This document shows, in pieces, positions 54,245 to 61,911 of a stretch of DNA of 64,000 nt; the first letter of the stretch is position 1, and every line of letters starts with the position of its first letter. This stretch comes from Streptomyces termitum (lineage in GTDB: Bacteria > Actinomycetota > Actinomycetes > Streptomycetales > Streptomycetaceae), in assembly GCF_014650175.1 (NCBI RefSeq), contig NZ_BMUL01000003.1, forward strand, positions 490,960 to 554,959, given 5' to 3'. The notes beneath the pieces are model-generated. The model made no database searches. It worked only from the letters and a program-made list of their open reading frames with translations, and was not told where the DNA came from. The position numbers were made by a program, and so were the translations under genes.

Positions 54245-55926
54245 TGGACCCCTACGAGTACGCCTCCGTGCACGGCCCCCGGGCCGGCGACCGGGTGGTC
54301 CTCGGCGACTCCGGCCTCGTCGTCCGCGTCGAGTCCGACTCCCAGGCGCCCGGCGAGGAGTTCCTCGCCGGCTTCGGCAAGACCGCCCGCGACGGCCTCC
54401 ACCTCAAGGCCGCCGCCGTCCGCGAGACCTGCGACGTCGTCATCAGCAACGTGCTGCTCATCGACGCCGTCCAGGGCATCCGCAAGGTCTCCGTCGGCAT
54501 CCGCGAGGGCCGGATCCACGCCATCGGCCGGGCCGGCAACCCCGACACCCTCGACGGCGTCGACGTCGTCACCGGCACCGGCACCACCATCGTCTCCGGC
54601 GAGGGGCTCATCGCCACCGCCGGCGCCGTCGACACCCACGTCCACCTGCTCTCCCCCCGGATCATGGAAGCCTCGCTGGCCAGCGGCGTCACCACGGTCA
54701 TCGGCCAGGAGTTCGGCCCGGTCTGGGGCGTCGGCGTCAACTCGCCCTGGGCGCTCAAGCACGCCTTCGAGTCCTTCGACGCCTGGCCCGTCAACATCGG
54801 CTTCCTCGCCCGCGGCTCCTCCTCCGACCCCGCCCCGCTGGTCGAGGCCCTCGCCGAGGGCGGCGCCTCCGGCTTCAAGGTCCACGAGGACATGGGCGCC
54901 CACACCCGCGCCCTCGACACCGCGCTGCGGGTCGCCGAGGAGCACGACGTGCAGGTCGCCCTGCACAGCGACGGCCTCAACGAGTGCCTCTCCGTCGAGG
55001 ACACCCTCGCCGTCCTGGAGGGCCGTACGATCCACGCCTTCCACATCGAGGGCTGCGGCGGCGGACACGTCCCCAACGTCCTGAAGATGGCGGGCGTGCC
55101 GAACGTCATCGGATCCTCCACCAACCCCACCCTCCCCTTCGGCCGCGACGCCGTCGCCGAGCACTACGGGATGATCGTCTCGGTCCACGACCTCAAGACC
55201 GACCTCCCCGGCGACGCCGCCATGGCCCGCGACCGCATCCGGGCCGGCACCATGGGCGCCGAGGACGTCCTGCACGACCTCGGCGCGATCGGCATCACCT
55301 CCTCCGACGCCCAGGGCATGGGACGGGCCGGCGAGACCGTGCGCCGCACCTTCGCCATGGCCGGCAAGATGAAGGCCGAGCGCGGCCCCCTCGAAGGCGA
55401 CGGCGAGCACGACGACAACGCGCGCGTGCTGCGCTACCTCGCCAAGCTCACCATCAACCCGGCCGTCGCCCACGGCCTCGCCCACGAGATCGGCTCCGTC
55501 GAGGTCGGCAAGATGGCCGACATCGTGCTGTGGCGCCCCGAGTTCTTCGGCGCCAAGCCGCAGCTCGTCCTCAAGTCCGGCTTCCCCGCCTGGGGCGTCA
55601 CCGGCGACCCCAACGCCGCCACCGACACCTGCGAACCCCTCGTCCTCGGCCCCCTCTTCGGCGCCCACGGCGCCGCCGCCGCCGAACTCTCCGTCGCCTT
55701 CGTCGCCCGCGCCGCCGTCGACCTCGGCTCCGACCGGATGCCCACCCGGCGCCGCCGCGTCGCCGTCCGCGGCACCCGCGGCATCGGCCCCGCCGACCTC
55801 CTCCTCAACTCCCGGACCGGCTCCGTCCAGGTCGACGACCGCACCGGCCTCGTCTCCCTCGACGGCTCCCCGATCCGCTCCGAGGCGGCCGACTCCGTCT
55901 CCCTGAACCGCCTCTACTTCCTCTAG
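54244..55926 (+). CDS. ureC: Urease alpha subunit-like amidohydrolase (divergent)
   Basis: 560 residues. Metal ligands are retained: His132/His134 (DTHVHLL), carbamylated Lys212 in GFKVHEDMG, His in VALHSDGLNE and FHIEGCGGGH, and Asp in ITSSDAQGMG. In the mobile flap the stretch from EHYGM to VLHDLG aligns without gaps to canonical urease: flap His is kept as His315, but the usual Cys just before it is Val314, and the following HLDP is DLKT. The substrate-side segment around residues 150-175 is also unlike canonical urease. It may hydrolyse urea poorly or act on a substituted urea; agmatine deiminase, which makes N-carbamoylputrescine, follows 11 bases later. Confidence 0.88.
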   Translation: MDPYEYASVHGPRAGDRVVLGDSGLVVRVESDSQAPGEEFLAGFGKTARDGLHLKAAAVRETCDVVISNVLLIDAVQGIRKVSVGIREGRIHAIGRAGNPDTLDGVDVVTGTGTTIVSGEGLIATAGAVDTHVHLLSPRIMEASLASGVTTVIGQEFGPVWGVGVNSPWALKHAFESFDAWPVNIGFLARGSSSDPAPLVEALAEGGASGFKVHEDMGAHTRALDTALRVAEEHDVQVALHSDGLNECLSVEDTLAVLEGRTIHAFHIEGCGGGHVPNVLKMAGVPNVIGSSTNPTLPFGRDAVAEHYGMIVSVHDLKTDLPGDAAMARDRIRAGTMGAEDVLHDLGAIGITSSDAQGMGRAGETVRRTFAMAGKMKAERGPLEGDGEHDDNARVLRYLAKLTINPAVAHGLAHEIGSVEVGKMADIVLWRPEFFGAKPQLVLKSGFPAWGVTGDPNAATDTCEPLVLGPLFGAHGAAAAELSVAFVARAAVDLGSDRMPTRRRRVAVRGTRGIGPADLLLNSRTGSVQVDDRTGLVSLDGSPIRSEAADSVSLNRLYFL

Positions 55927-55937
55927 GACCCGCCCCC

Positions 55938-56957
55938 ATGAGCACGTACCGCATGCCCGCCGAATGGACCCCGCACGAGCGGACCTGGATGGCCTGGCCC
56001 AGCCCCAATCCCACCTTCACCGACGAGGCCGAACTCGCCGCCGCCCGCGCCGCCTGGGCCGCGGTCGCCCGTGCCGTCCGCCGCTTCGAGCCCGTCACCG
56101 TGGTCGTCGCCCCCGGCGACGCCGAGGGCGCCCGCGCCCTCCTCGGCCCGGACGTCGACCTGGTCGAGCGCGAACTCGACGACGCCTGGATGAGGGACAT
56201 CGGCCCCACCTTCGTCACCGACGGCACCGCGCTCGCCGCCGTCGACTGGGTCTTCAACGGCTGGGGCGCCCAGGACTGGGCCCGCTGGGAGCACGACTCC
56301 AAGATCGCCCGGCACGTCGCCGACACCGCCGGCGTCCCCGTCCTCGCCAGCCCCCTGGTCAACGAGGGCGGCGGCCTCCACGTCGACGGCGAGGGCACCG
56401 TCCTGCTCACCGACACCGTCCAGCTCGGCTCCGGCCGCAACCCCGAGTGGACCCGCGAGCAGGTCGAGGCCGAGATCCACGCCAAGCTCGGCACCACCAA
56501 GGCGATCTGGCTCCCGCACGGCCTCGCCGGCGACTACGGCCTGTACGGCACCCAGGGGCACGTCGACATCGTCGCCGCCTTCGCCCGCCCCGGCACCGTC
56601 CTCGTCCACAGCCAGCAGGACCCCCGCCACCCCGACCACGCCCGCTCCCGCCAGTACGCCGAACTGCTGCGCGCCGCCACCGACGCCCAGGGCCGCCCCC
56701 TGGAGGTCGTCGAGGTGCCCGCCCCCACCGTCCTCACGGACGAGGAGGGCGACTGGGTCGACTACTCCTACATCAACCACTACCTCTGCAACGGCGCCGT
56801 CATCCTCTGCGCCTTCGACGACCCCCGCGACGAGACCGCCGCCGCGCTCTTCCGCCGCCTCTTCCCGGACCGCGAGGTCGTCCTCGTCGACGCCCGGACG
56901 ATCTTCGCCGCCGGCGGCGGCATCCACTGCATCACCCAGCAGCAGCCAGCGGTGTAG
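55938..56957 (+). CDS. aguA: Agmatine deiminase
   Basis: 339 residues from ATG 55938. It hydrolyses agmatine to N-carbamoylputrescine and ammonia. Guanidine-modifying-enzyme features are MPAEWTPHERTWMAWPSP, DDAWMRDIGPTFV, NEGGGLHVDGEGTVLLTD, HGLAGDYGLYGTQGHVDIVAAF and the nucleophile Cys331 in GGIHCITQQQP. It sits between the divergent urease alpha gene and a TetR regulator, all closely spaced. The usual next enzyme, a nitrilase-type N-carbamoylputrescine amidohydrolase, is not in the window. Confidence 0.93.
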   Translation: MSTYRMPAEWTPHERTWMAWPSPNPTFTDEAELAAARAAWAAVARAVRRFEPVTVVVAPGDAEGARALLGPDVDLVERELDDAWMRDIGPTFVTDGTALAAVDWVFNGWGAQDWARWEHDSKIARHVADTAGVPVLASPLVNEGGGLHVDGEGTVLLTDTVQLGSGRNPEWTREQVEAEIHAKLGTTKAIWLPHGLAGDYGLYGTQGHVDIVAAFARPGTVLVHSQQDPRHPDHARSRQYAELLRAATDAQGRPLEVVEVPAPTVLTDEEGDWVDYSYINHYLCNGAVILCAFDDPRDETAAALFRRLFPDREVVLVDARTIFAAGGGIHCITQQQPAV

Positions 56958-56966
56958 AACGTACGA

Positions 56967-57596
56967 GTGAGTCAGCGCAGCAACCCCGCCCCCCGCCGCC
57001 GCAACCAGGCCGCCCCGCCCCGCGAGGAGGTCTTCGCCGCGGCCATGGACACCGTCGCCGAGCGGGGGCTCGACGGGCTCACCATGGCGGGGCTCGGCCG
57101 GCAGGTCGGGATGAGCAGCGGCCACCTGCTCTACTACTTCGGCACCAAGGACGAACTGCTGCTCCAGACCCTGGAGTGGAGCGAGGGACGGCTCGGCGCG
57201 GCGCGCGGGGCGCTGCTGTCCCGGCCCGGCACCGCCCGCGAGCGGCTCGACGGCTACATCGAGGTGTACGTCCCCGAGGGCCCGCGCGACCCGCACTGGA
57301 CGCTCTGGCTGGAGGTCTGGAACCGTTCGCAGAGCGCCGCCGAGGACGCCCGCGCCCGCCAGGCCGCCATCGAGATGGCCTGGCACCGGGACCTGGCCGC
57401 GCTCCTCGCCGAGGGCGTCTCGCGCGGCGAGTTCCGGCCCGTCGACCCGGACCGCTTCGCCACCCGCACCCGCGCCCTCCTGGACGGCTTCAGCGTGCAC
57501 GTCGCGGTCGGCCTGCCCGGCACCGACCGGGCCGACGTCCTCGCGCGGGTGCGGGAGTTCCTCGACGAGGCGCTCATCCCGGATTCCGCATCGTGA
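56967..57596 (+). CDS. TetR-family transcriptional regulator
   Basis: 209 residues from GTG 56967, nine bases after the deiminase stop. The TetR DNA-binding domain is EEVFAAAMDTVAERGLDGLTMAGLGRQVGMSSGHLLYYFGTKDELLLQTL (given by its core GLTMAGLGRQVGMSSGHLLY and YFGTKDELL). The remainder is a helical ligand domain (TLWLEVWNRSQSAAEDARAR, GFSVHVAVGLPG) of the BetI-like type. As the last gene of the urease-like/agmatine operon it probably autoregulates it through the duplicated TTGAGTGACGCTCAA operators at 53445-53529. The ligand could be agmatine or a polyamine; this is inference. Confidence 0.9.
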   Translation: MSQRSNPAPRRRNQAAPPREEVFAAAMDTVAERGLDGLTMAGLGRQVGMSSGHLLYYFGTKDELLLQTLEWSEGRLGAARGALLSRPGTARERLDGYIEVYVPEGPRDPHWTLWLEVWNRSQSAAEDARARQAAIEMAWHRDLAALLAEGVSRGEFRPVDPDRFATRTRALLDGFSVHVAVGLPGTDRADVLARVREFLDEALIPDSAS

Positions 57597-57639
57597 GATC
57601 CGGGTCCGGGCCCGGCCGGGCCTGTGGCAGACTGCGAGC

Positions 57640-57696
57640 GTGCCTGCTACCACGATGATTATCGGCAGCGGCGCGCCGGTCCGCAGTGACCACTGA
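57640..57696 (+). CDS. Possible leader peptide upstream of citramalate synthase
   Basis: An 18-residue reading frame, VPATTMIIGSGAPVRSDH, with two adjacent Ile codons and a Val. There is no ribosome site, but CAGACT at 57628-57633 ends seven bases before GTG 57640, as in leaderless Streptomyces mRNAs. A terminator follows 55 bases later and then citramalate synthase, an isoleucine-pathway gene. Attenuation by isoleucyl-tRNA is plausible; ATG 57655 (MIIGSG) is the alternative start. Confidence 0.5.
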   Translation: MPATTMIIGSGAPVRSDH

Positions 57697-57750
57697 ACCG
57701 CGGCACGACCCCCGCGACGGTGGACACCGTGCCCCAGACCCGCGCGCAGA

Positions 57751-57780
57751 CCTCTCGCACCCGCGAGGGGTTTTTTCTTT
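57751..57780 (+). terminator. Attenuator-like terminator upstream of citramalate synthase
   Basis: Stem CCTCTCGC / GCGAGGGG (57751-57758 and 57763-57770, one T-G pair) with loop ACCC, followed by TTTTTTCTTTTT. A classical intrinsic terminator about 100 bases before the next gene start, not immediately after the TetR stop (154 bases away), hence a likely attenuator. Confidence 0.75.
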
Positions 57781-57878
57781 TTCCGGCCCCACCCGTGCCG
57801 GAAACGGACGGCGCGTGAGAATGGGGGCAAGTGGATCCCTACCTTCCGGAGCCACATCCGACAGGAGCCAACACAGTC

Positions 57879-59510
57879 ATGACCAGCGAGAACGGCGCCA
57901 GCCCCCGTCCGGTCGCCGGCCCGGCCGACGACAGCTTCCACGTCTTCGACACGACGCTGCGCGACGGCGCCCAGCGCGAGGGCATCAACCTCACCGTCGC
58001 GGACAAGCTGACCATCGCCCGGTACCTCGACGAGTTCGGTGTCGGCTTCATCGAGGGCGGCTGGCCCGGCGCCAACCCGCGGGACACCGAGTTCTTCGCC
58101 CGCGCCCGCCAGGAGATCGACTTCCAGAACGCCCAGCTCGTCGCCTTCGGCGCGACCCGCCGGGCCGGCGGCAGCGCCGCCGAGGACCCGCAGGTCAAGG
58201 CGCTCCTCGACTCCGGCGCCCCGGTCGTCACCCTCGTCGCCAAGTCCCACGACCGGCACGTCGAACTCGCCCTGCGCACCACCCTCGACGAGAACCTGGA
58301 GATGGTCCGCGACACCGTGGCCCACCTCCGCGCCCAGGGCCGCCGCGTCTTCGTCGACTGCGAGCACTTCTTCGACGGCTACAAGGCCAACCCCGACTAC
58401 GCCAAGGCCGTGGTCCGCGCCGCGCACGAGGCCGGCGCCGACGTCGTCGTCCTCTGCGACACCAACGGCGGCATGCTCCCCGCCCAGGTCCAGGCCGTCG
58501 TCGCCACCGTCCTCGCCGACACCGGCGCCCGCCTCGGCGTCCACGCCCAGGACGACACCGGCTGCGCCGTCGCCAACACCCTCGCCGCCGTCGACGCGGG
58601 CGCCACCCACGTCCAGTGCACCGCCAACGGCTACGGCGAGCGGGTCGGCAACGCCAACCTGTTCCCCGTCGTCGCCGCCCTGGAGCTCAAGTACGGCAAG
58701 AAGGTGCTGCCCGACGGCGCCCTCGCCGAGATGACCCGGATCTCGCACGCCATCGCCGAGGTCGTCAACCTCACCCCCTCCACCCACCAGCCGTACGTCG
58801 GCGTCTCCGCCTTCGCGCACAAGGCCGGCCTGCACGCCTCCGCCATCAAGGTCGACCCCGACCTCTACCAGCACATCGACCCCGAGCGGGTCGGCAACAC
58901 CATGCGGATGCTCGTCTCCGACATGGCGGGCCGCGCCTCCATCGAGCTCAAGGGCAAGGAGTTGGGCGTCGACCTCGGCGGGGACCGCGCCCTGGTCGCC
59001 CGGGTCGTCGAGCGGGTCAAGGAGCGCGAGCTCCAGGGCTACACGTACGAGGCCGCCGACGCCTCCTTCGAGCTGCTGCTGCGCGCCGAGGCCGAGGGCC
59101 GGGCCCGCCGCTACTTCCGCACCGAGTCCTGGCGGGCGATCACCGAGAACCGCCCCGACGGCACTCACGCCAACGAGGCCACGGTCAAGCTGTGGGCCAA
59201 GGGCGAGCGGATCCTCGCCACCGCCGAGGGCAACGGCCCGGTCAACGCCCTGGACCGGGCACTGCGCACCGCCCTGGAGCGGATCTACCCGCAGCTCGCC
59301 AAGTTCGAGCTGGTCGACTACAAGGTCCGCATCCTCGAAGGCCGGCACGGCACCGAGTCCACCACCCGCGTCCTCGTCACCACCAGCGACGGCAACGGCG
59401 AGTGGTCCACCGTCGGCGTCGGCGAGAACGTGATCGCCGCCTCCTGGCAGGCCGTCGAGGACGCCTTCACCTACGGCCTGCTGCGCGCCGGGGTGGACCC
59501 CGCCGAGTAG
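57879..59510 (+). CDS. cimA: Citramalate synthase (LeuA-like)
   Basis: 543 residues. It condenses pyruvate and acetyl-CoA to (R)-citramalate, an alternative entry to isoleucine. HMGL-like barrel features are FHVFDTTLRDGAQREGINLTVADKLTIARYLDEFGVGFIEGGWPGANPRD (core FDTTLRDGAQREG and FIEGGWPGANP), CDTNGGM, the metal motif GVHAQDDTGCAVAN and NGYGERVGNANL. AFAHKAGLHASA starts the accessory domain, and a LeuA-type allosteric domain closes the protein. This pattern fits the CimA subgroup rather than leucine LeuA. ATG 57879 follows ACAGGAG; GTG 57831 is in frame. Behind a terminator and possible Ile leader peptide. Confidence 0.88.
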   Translation: MTSENGASPRPVAGPADDSFHVFDTTLRDGAQREGINLTVADKLTIARYLDEFGVGFIEGGWPGANPRDTEFFARARQEIDFQNAQLVAFGATRRAGGSAAEDPQVKALLDSGAPVVTLVAKSHDRHVELALRTTLDENLEMVRDTVAHLRAQGRRVFVDCEHFFDGYKANPDYAKAVVRAAHEAGADVVVLCDTNGGMLPAQVQAVVATVLADTGARLGVHAQDDTGCAVANTLAAVDAGATHVQCTANGYGERVGNANLFPVVAALELKYGKKVLPDGALAEMTRISHAIAEVVNLTPSTHQPYVGVSAFAHKAGLHASAIKVDPDLYQHIDPERVGNTMRMLVSDMAGRASIELKGKELGVDLGGDRALVARVVERVKERELQGYTYEAADASFELLLRAEAEGRARRYFRTESWRAITENRPDGTHANEATVKLWAKGERILATAEGNGPVNALDRALRTALERIYPQLAKFELVDYKVRILEGRHGTESTTRVLVTTSDGNGEWSTVGVGENVIAASWQAVEDAFTYGLLRAGVDPAE

Positions 59511-59533
59511 CCCGTACGCGCCCTGGATGTCCG

Positions 59534-59571
59534 GCTCCTTATGGTTCGGGTGGTTTTGAACCATGAGGAGC
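59534..59571. repeat. Inverted repeat downstream of cimA
   Basis: Arms GCTCCTTATGGTTC (59534-59547) and GAACCATGAGGAGC (59558-59571) match at 13 of 14 positions, with a 10-base loop. No T run follows. It may terminate cimA or be an operator for the downstream hydrolase gene. Confidence 0.6.
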
Positions 59572-59713
59572 AGGGTGCTTGCGGCGGGGGCGGTGGCTTC
59601 TGACCGCGAGATGGCGGAAAATCGCCCCCGCGAGCCGGAAGAGAACCCCCGCCCCCGACCGTTCTGGTCCCGTGCACGGCAAGAGATCACGGACACGACA
59701 CAGGGGGAGTGCG

Positions 59714-60865
59714 ATGAGCGACGTCCAGGGCACGGTGGAGCCGGGCTTCGAGTCGGTACGGGAGGTGTTCGAGGGGATCGCCGCGGACGAGGCGCGGGAC
59801 GGCGGCGCCCAGCTCGTCGTCCACCACCGGGGCCGCCCGGTGGTGGACCTGTGGGGCGGCGACGGCGTCGACGGGGACTCCCTGCTCGCCCTCTACTCCT
59901 CGGCGAAGGGCGTGACCGCCCTGGTCACCGCCCTCCTGGTGCAGGACGGGGCGCTCGACCTCGACCGCACGGTGGCCTCCTGGTGGCCGGAGTACGCGGC
60001 CGAGGGCAAGGGGGCGCTGACCCTGCGCGGGCTGCTCGCCCACCGCTCCGGCTCGATCGGCGTCGAGGGCGGCTTCACCTTCGACGAGATCATCGACGAC
60101 CGGGTGGTCGCCGCCCGGCTCGCCGCCCACCGCCCGTACTGGGAGCCGGATTCCGGCCACGGCTACCACGGCCTCACCTTTGGCGCCCTGGTCGGCGAGG
60201 TGGTCCTGCGGGCCACCGGCCGCACGGTCCAGGAGCACTACGAGGAGCGGCTGCGGGTCCCGTACGGCCTCGACTACCACCTCGGCCTGCCCGAGGAGCT
60301 GGAAGCCCGCTTCGCGCCCGCCCTGCCGCTGGTGCCCACCCCGGAGCAGCAGGAGGCCCTGGACGCGGAGCCGGTCGTCCCCGGCAGCCGGATGTCCGTC
60401 GCCTTCGGGCTGGAGTCCGACCCGCCCCTCGACCTCGTCGCGTACGGCAACGCCCGCGCCGCCCACGTCAAGGCGCCGCTCTCCGCCGGCGGCGTCGGGA
60501 CCGCGCGCGGCCTCTCCCGGCTGTACGCGGCGGTCGCCGGTCCCTTCGAGGGCCGGCCCCCGCTGCTCACCGACGAGACGCTGGCGGAGTTCTCCCGCGT
60601 CCACTCCAAGGGCACCGACCTGGTGACCGGCGGGGAGAACGCCTTCGGTCTCGGCCTCTCCCTGCTCTCCACCGGCTACCCCTCGCTGAGTCCGCGGGTG
60701 ATCGGGCACAGCGGCGCCCCCGGCACCCAGTCCTTCGCCGATCCGGCCACGGGCCTCGCGTACAGCTACGCCCGCCGCCGCTTCGCCTTCATGGGCGGTC
60801 CTGGCGCGCCGGAGAACGTCCCGCTGATCGAGGCGGTCGTCGCGGCCGTCCGCGCGCGGGGCTGA
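59714..60865 (+). CDS. Serine hydrolase of the beta-lactamase (class C)/EstB family
   Basis: 383 residues from ATG 59714, with GGGGGAGTG upstream; there is no signal peptide, so it is probably cytoplasmic. The SxxK motif is SSAK in LLALYSSAKGVTALVTALL, the second motif Tyr lies in GHGYHGLTFGALVGE, and the third-motif region is HSGAPGTQSFADP. These are the EstB-like esterase/penicillin-binding-protein-like features; such proteins hydrolyse esters or peptides rather than conferring resistance. Stands alone between cimA and the convergent YceI gene. Substrate unknown. Confidence 0.9.
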   Translation: MSDVQGTVEPGFESVREVFEGIAADEARDGGAQLVVHHRGRPVVDLWGGDGVDGDSLLALYSSAKGVTALVTALLVQDGALDLDRTVASWWPEYAAEGKGALTLRGLLAHRSGSIGVEGGFTFDEIIDDRVVAARLAAHRPYWEPDSGHGYHGLTFGALVGEVVLRATGRTVQEHYEERLRVPYGLDYHLGLPEELEARFAPALPLVPTPEQQEALDAEPVVPGSRMSVAFGLESDPPLDLVAYGNARAAHVKAPLSAGGVGTARGLSRLYAAVAGPFEGRPPLLTDETLAEFSRVHSKGTDLVTGGENAFGLGLSLLSTGYPSLSPRVIGHSGAPGTQSFADPATGLAYSYARRRFAFMGGPGAPENVPLIEAVVAAVRARG

Positions 60866-60995
60866 CGTCCCGGCCGGGGCCGCCGGGGTCCCGGCCCGGC
60901 GGGGCCCCGGGGAACGCCGAGCGCCCGCCGTCCGCGGGGTGCGGAGGGCGGGCGCGCTCGGGTGTCCGGGCCGCGCGGGAGGCGCGGGGGAGGGG

Positions 60996-61607
60996 TCAGG
61001 CGGCGTTCTTGATGGCGGAGATGTCGAAGTTCAGCTTGACCTTGTCGCTGACCATCACGCCGCCGGTCTCCAGGGCCGCGTTCCAGGTCAGGCCCCACTC
61101 GGAGCGCAGGATCTCGGCGGAGCCCTCGAAGCCGACCCGCTCGTTGCCGTACACGTCGGTGGCCACGCCGTTGAACTCCAGGTCGATGGAGAGCGGCTTG
61201 GTGACGTCCTTGATGGTGAGGTCGCCGGTGACGCGGTACTTGTCGCCGCCCAGCTGGGCCGCCTCGGTGGAGCGGAAGGTCATGAGCGGGAACTGCTCGG
61301 CGTCGAAGAAGTCGCCGCTGCGCAGGTGGTTGTCGCGGTCGTTGATGCCGGTGTCGACGGAGGCGATCTTGACCTCGATGTCCGCGGAGGAGGCGGCCGG
61401 GTCGGAGCCGTTCAGCTTCAGGGTGCCCTCGTGCTCGCCGAAGGAGCCGCGCACGTTGGTCACCATGGCGTGGCGGACCGTGAAGCCGATGCTGCTGTGG
61501 GCGGCGTCGATGGTGTACTCGCCGGTGAGGGCGGCCAGGGCCGGGTCGACCGGGAGGGTGGCGACGGTGGTGGCGGGCTCGGTGGTCCTGCGGCTGAAGA
61601 TACCCAT
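60996..61607 (-). CDS. YceI-family lipid-binding protein
   Basis: 203 residues from ATG 61607, with AAGGAG upstream. The lipocalin-like YceI barrel shows GEYTIDAAHSSIGFTVRHAMVTNVRGSF, SADIEVKIASVDTGINDRDNHLRSGDFFDAEQFPLMTFRS (core DNHLRSGDFFDAEQFP), YRVTGDLTIKDVTKP and WNAALETGGVMVSDKVKL. It lacks a signal peptide, unlike periplasmic YceI, so it probably binds an isoprenoid or other lipid in the cytoplasm or at the membrane face. A consensus-like promoter with a large palindrome lies upstream. Confidence 0.92.
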   Translation of the reverse strand: MGIFSRRTTEPATTVATLPVDPALAALTGEYTIDAAHSSIGFTVRHAMVTNVRGSFGEHEGTLKLNGSDPAASSADIEVKIASVDTGINDRDNHLRSGDFFDAEQFPLMTFRSTEAAQLGGDKYRVTGDLTIKDVTKPLSIDLEFNGVATDVYGNERVGFEGSAEILRSEWGLTWNAALETGGVMVSDKVKLNFDISAIKNAA

Positions 61608-61644
61608 GACGTGCTCCTTGGGGACGGGGCGCGGAAGCCTTTTC

Positions 61645-61702
61645 GTTGAACGTTGAACTTTCAGCAAGGACGACGATAGACCCATTCCGTTCAACTTTCA
61701 AC
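61645..61702 (-). promoter_or_regulatory. yceI promoter with large palindromic operator
   Basis: GTTGAACGTTGAAC (61645-61658) faces GTTCAACTTTCAAC (61689-61702), an inverted pair of double half-sites. On the minus strand TTGAAA (complement of 61696-61701) and, 17 bases on, TATCGT (complement of 61673-61678) form a promoter bracketed by these sites. A MarR-type repressor is a reasonable guess; no such gene is in the window. Confidence 0.6.
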
Positions 61703-61911
61703 ATCTGATGCGGAGGGGTTTCCCGGAGCGGCTCCGGGCTCGCACGAACGGCTGCCCGCCTTTTGTGGGAACCCCATAAAGCAAGGGGGTCTCCCGCTGT
61801 GGAGTCACTCTGGTCTCCGTGCGCTTCTGTCCGCCCCCGCCAGGAATCGACACGCGAGACTGTACGGAGTCGACGGAGGAGTTTCCTTGGTCGAGTTCGT
61901 AGGGTCGGTAC

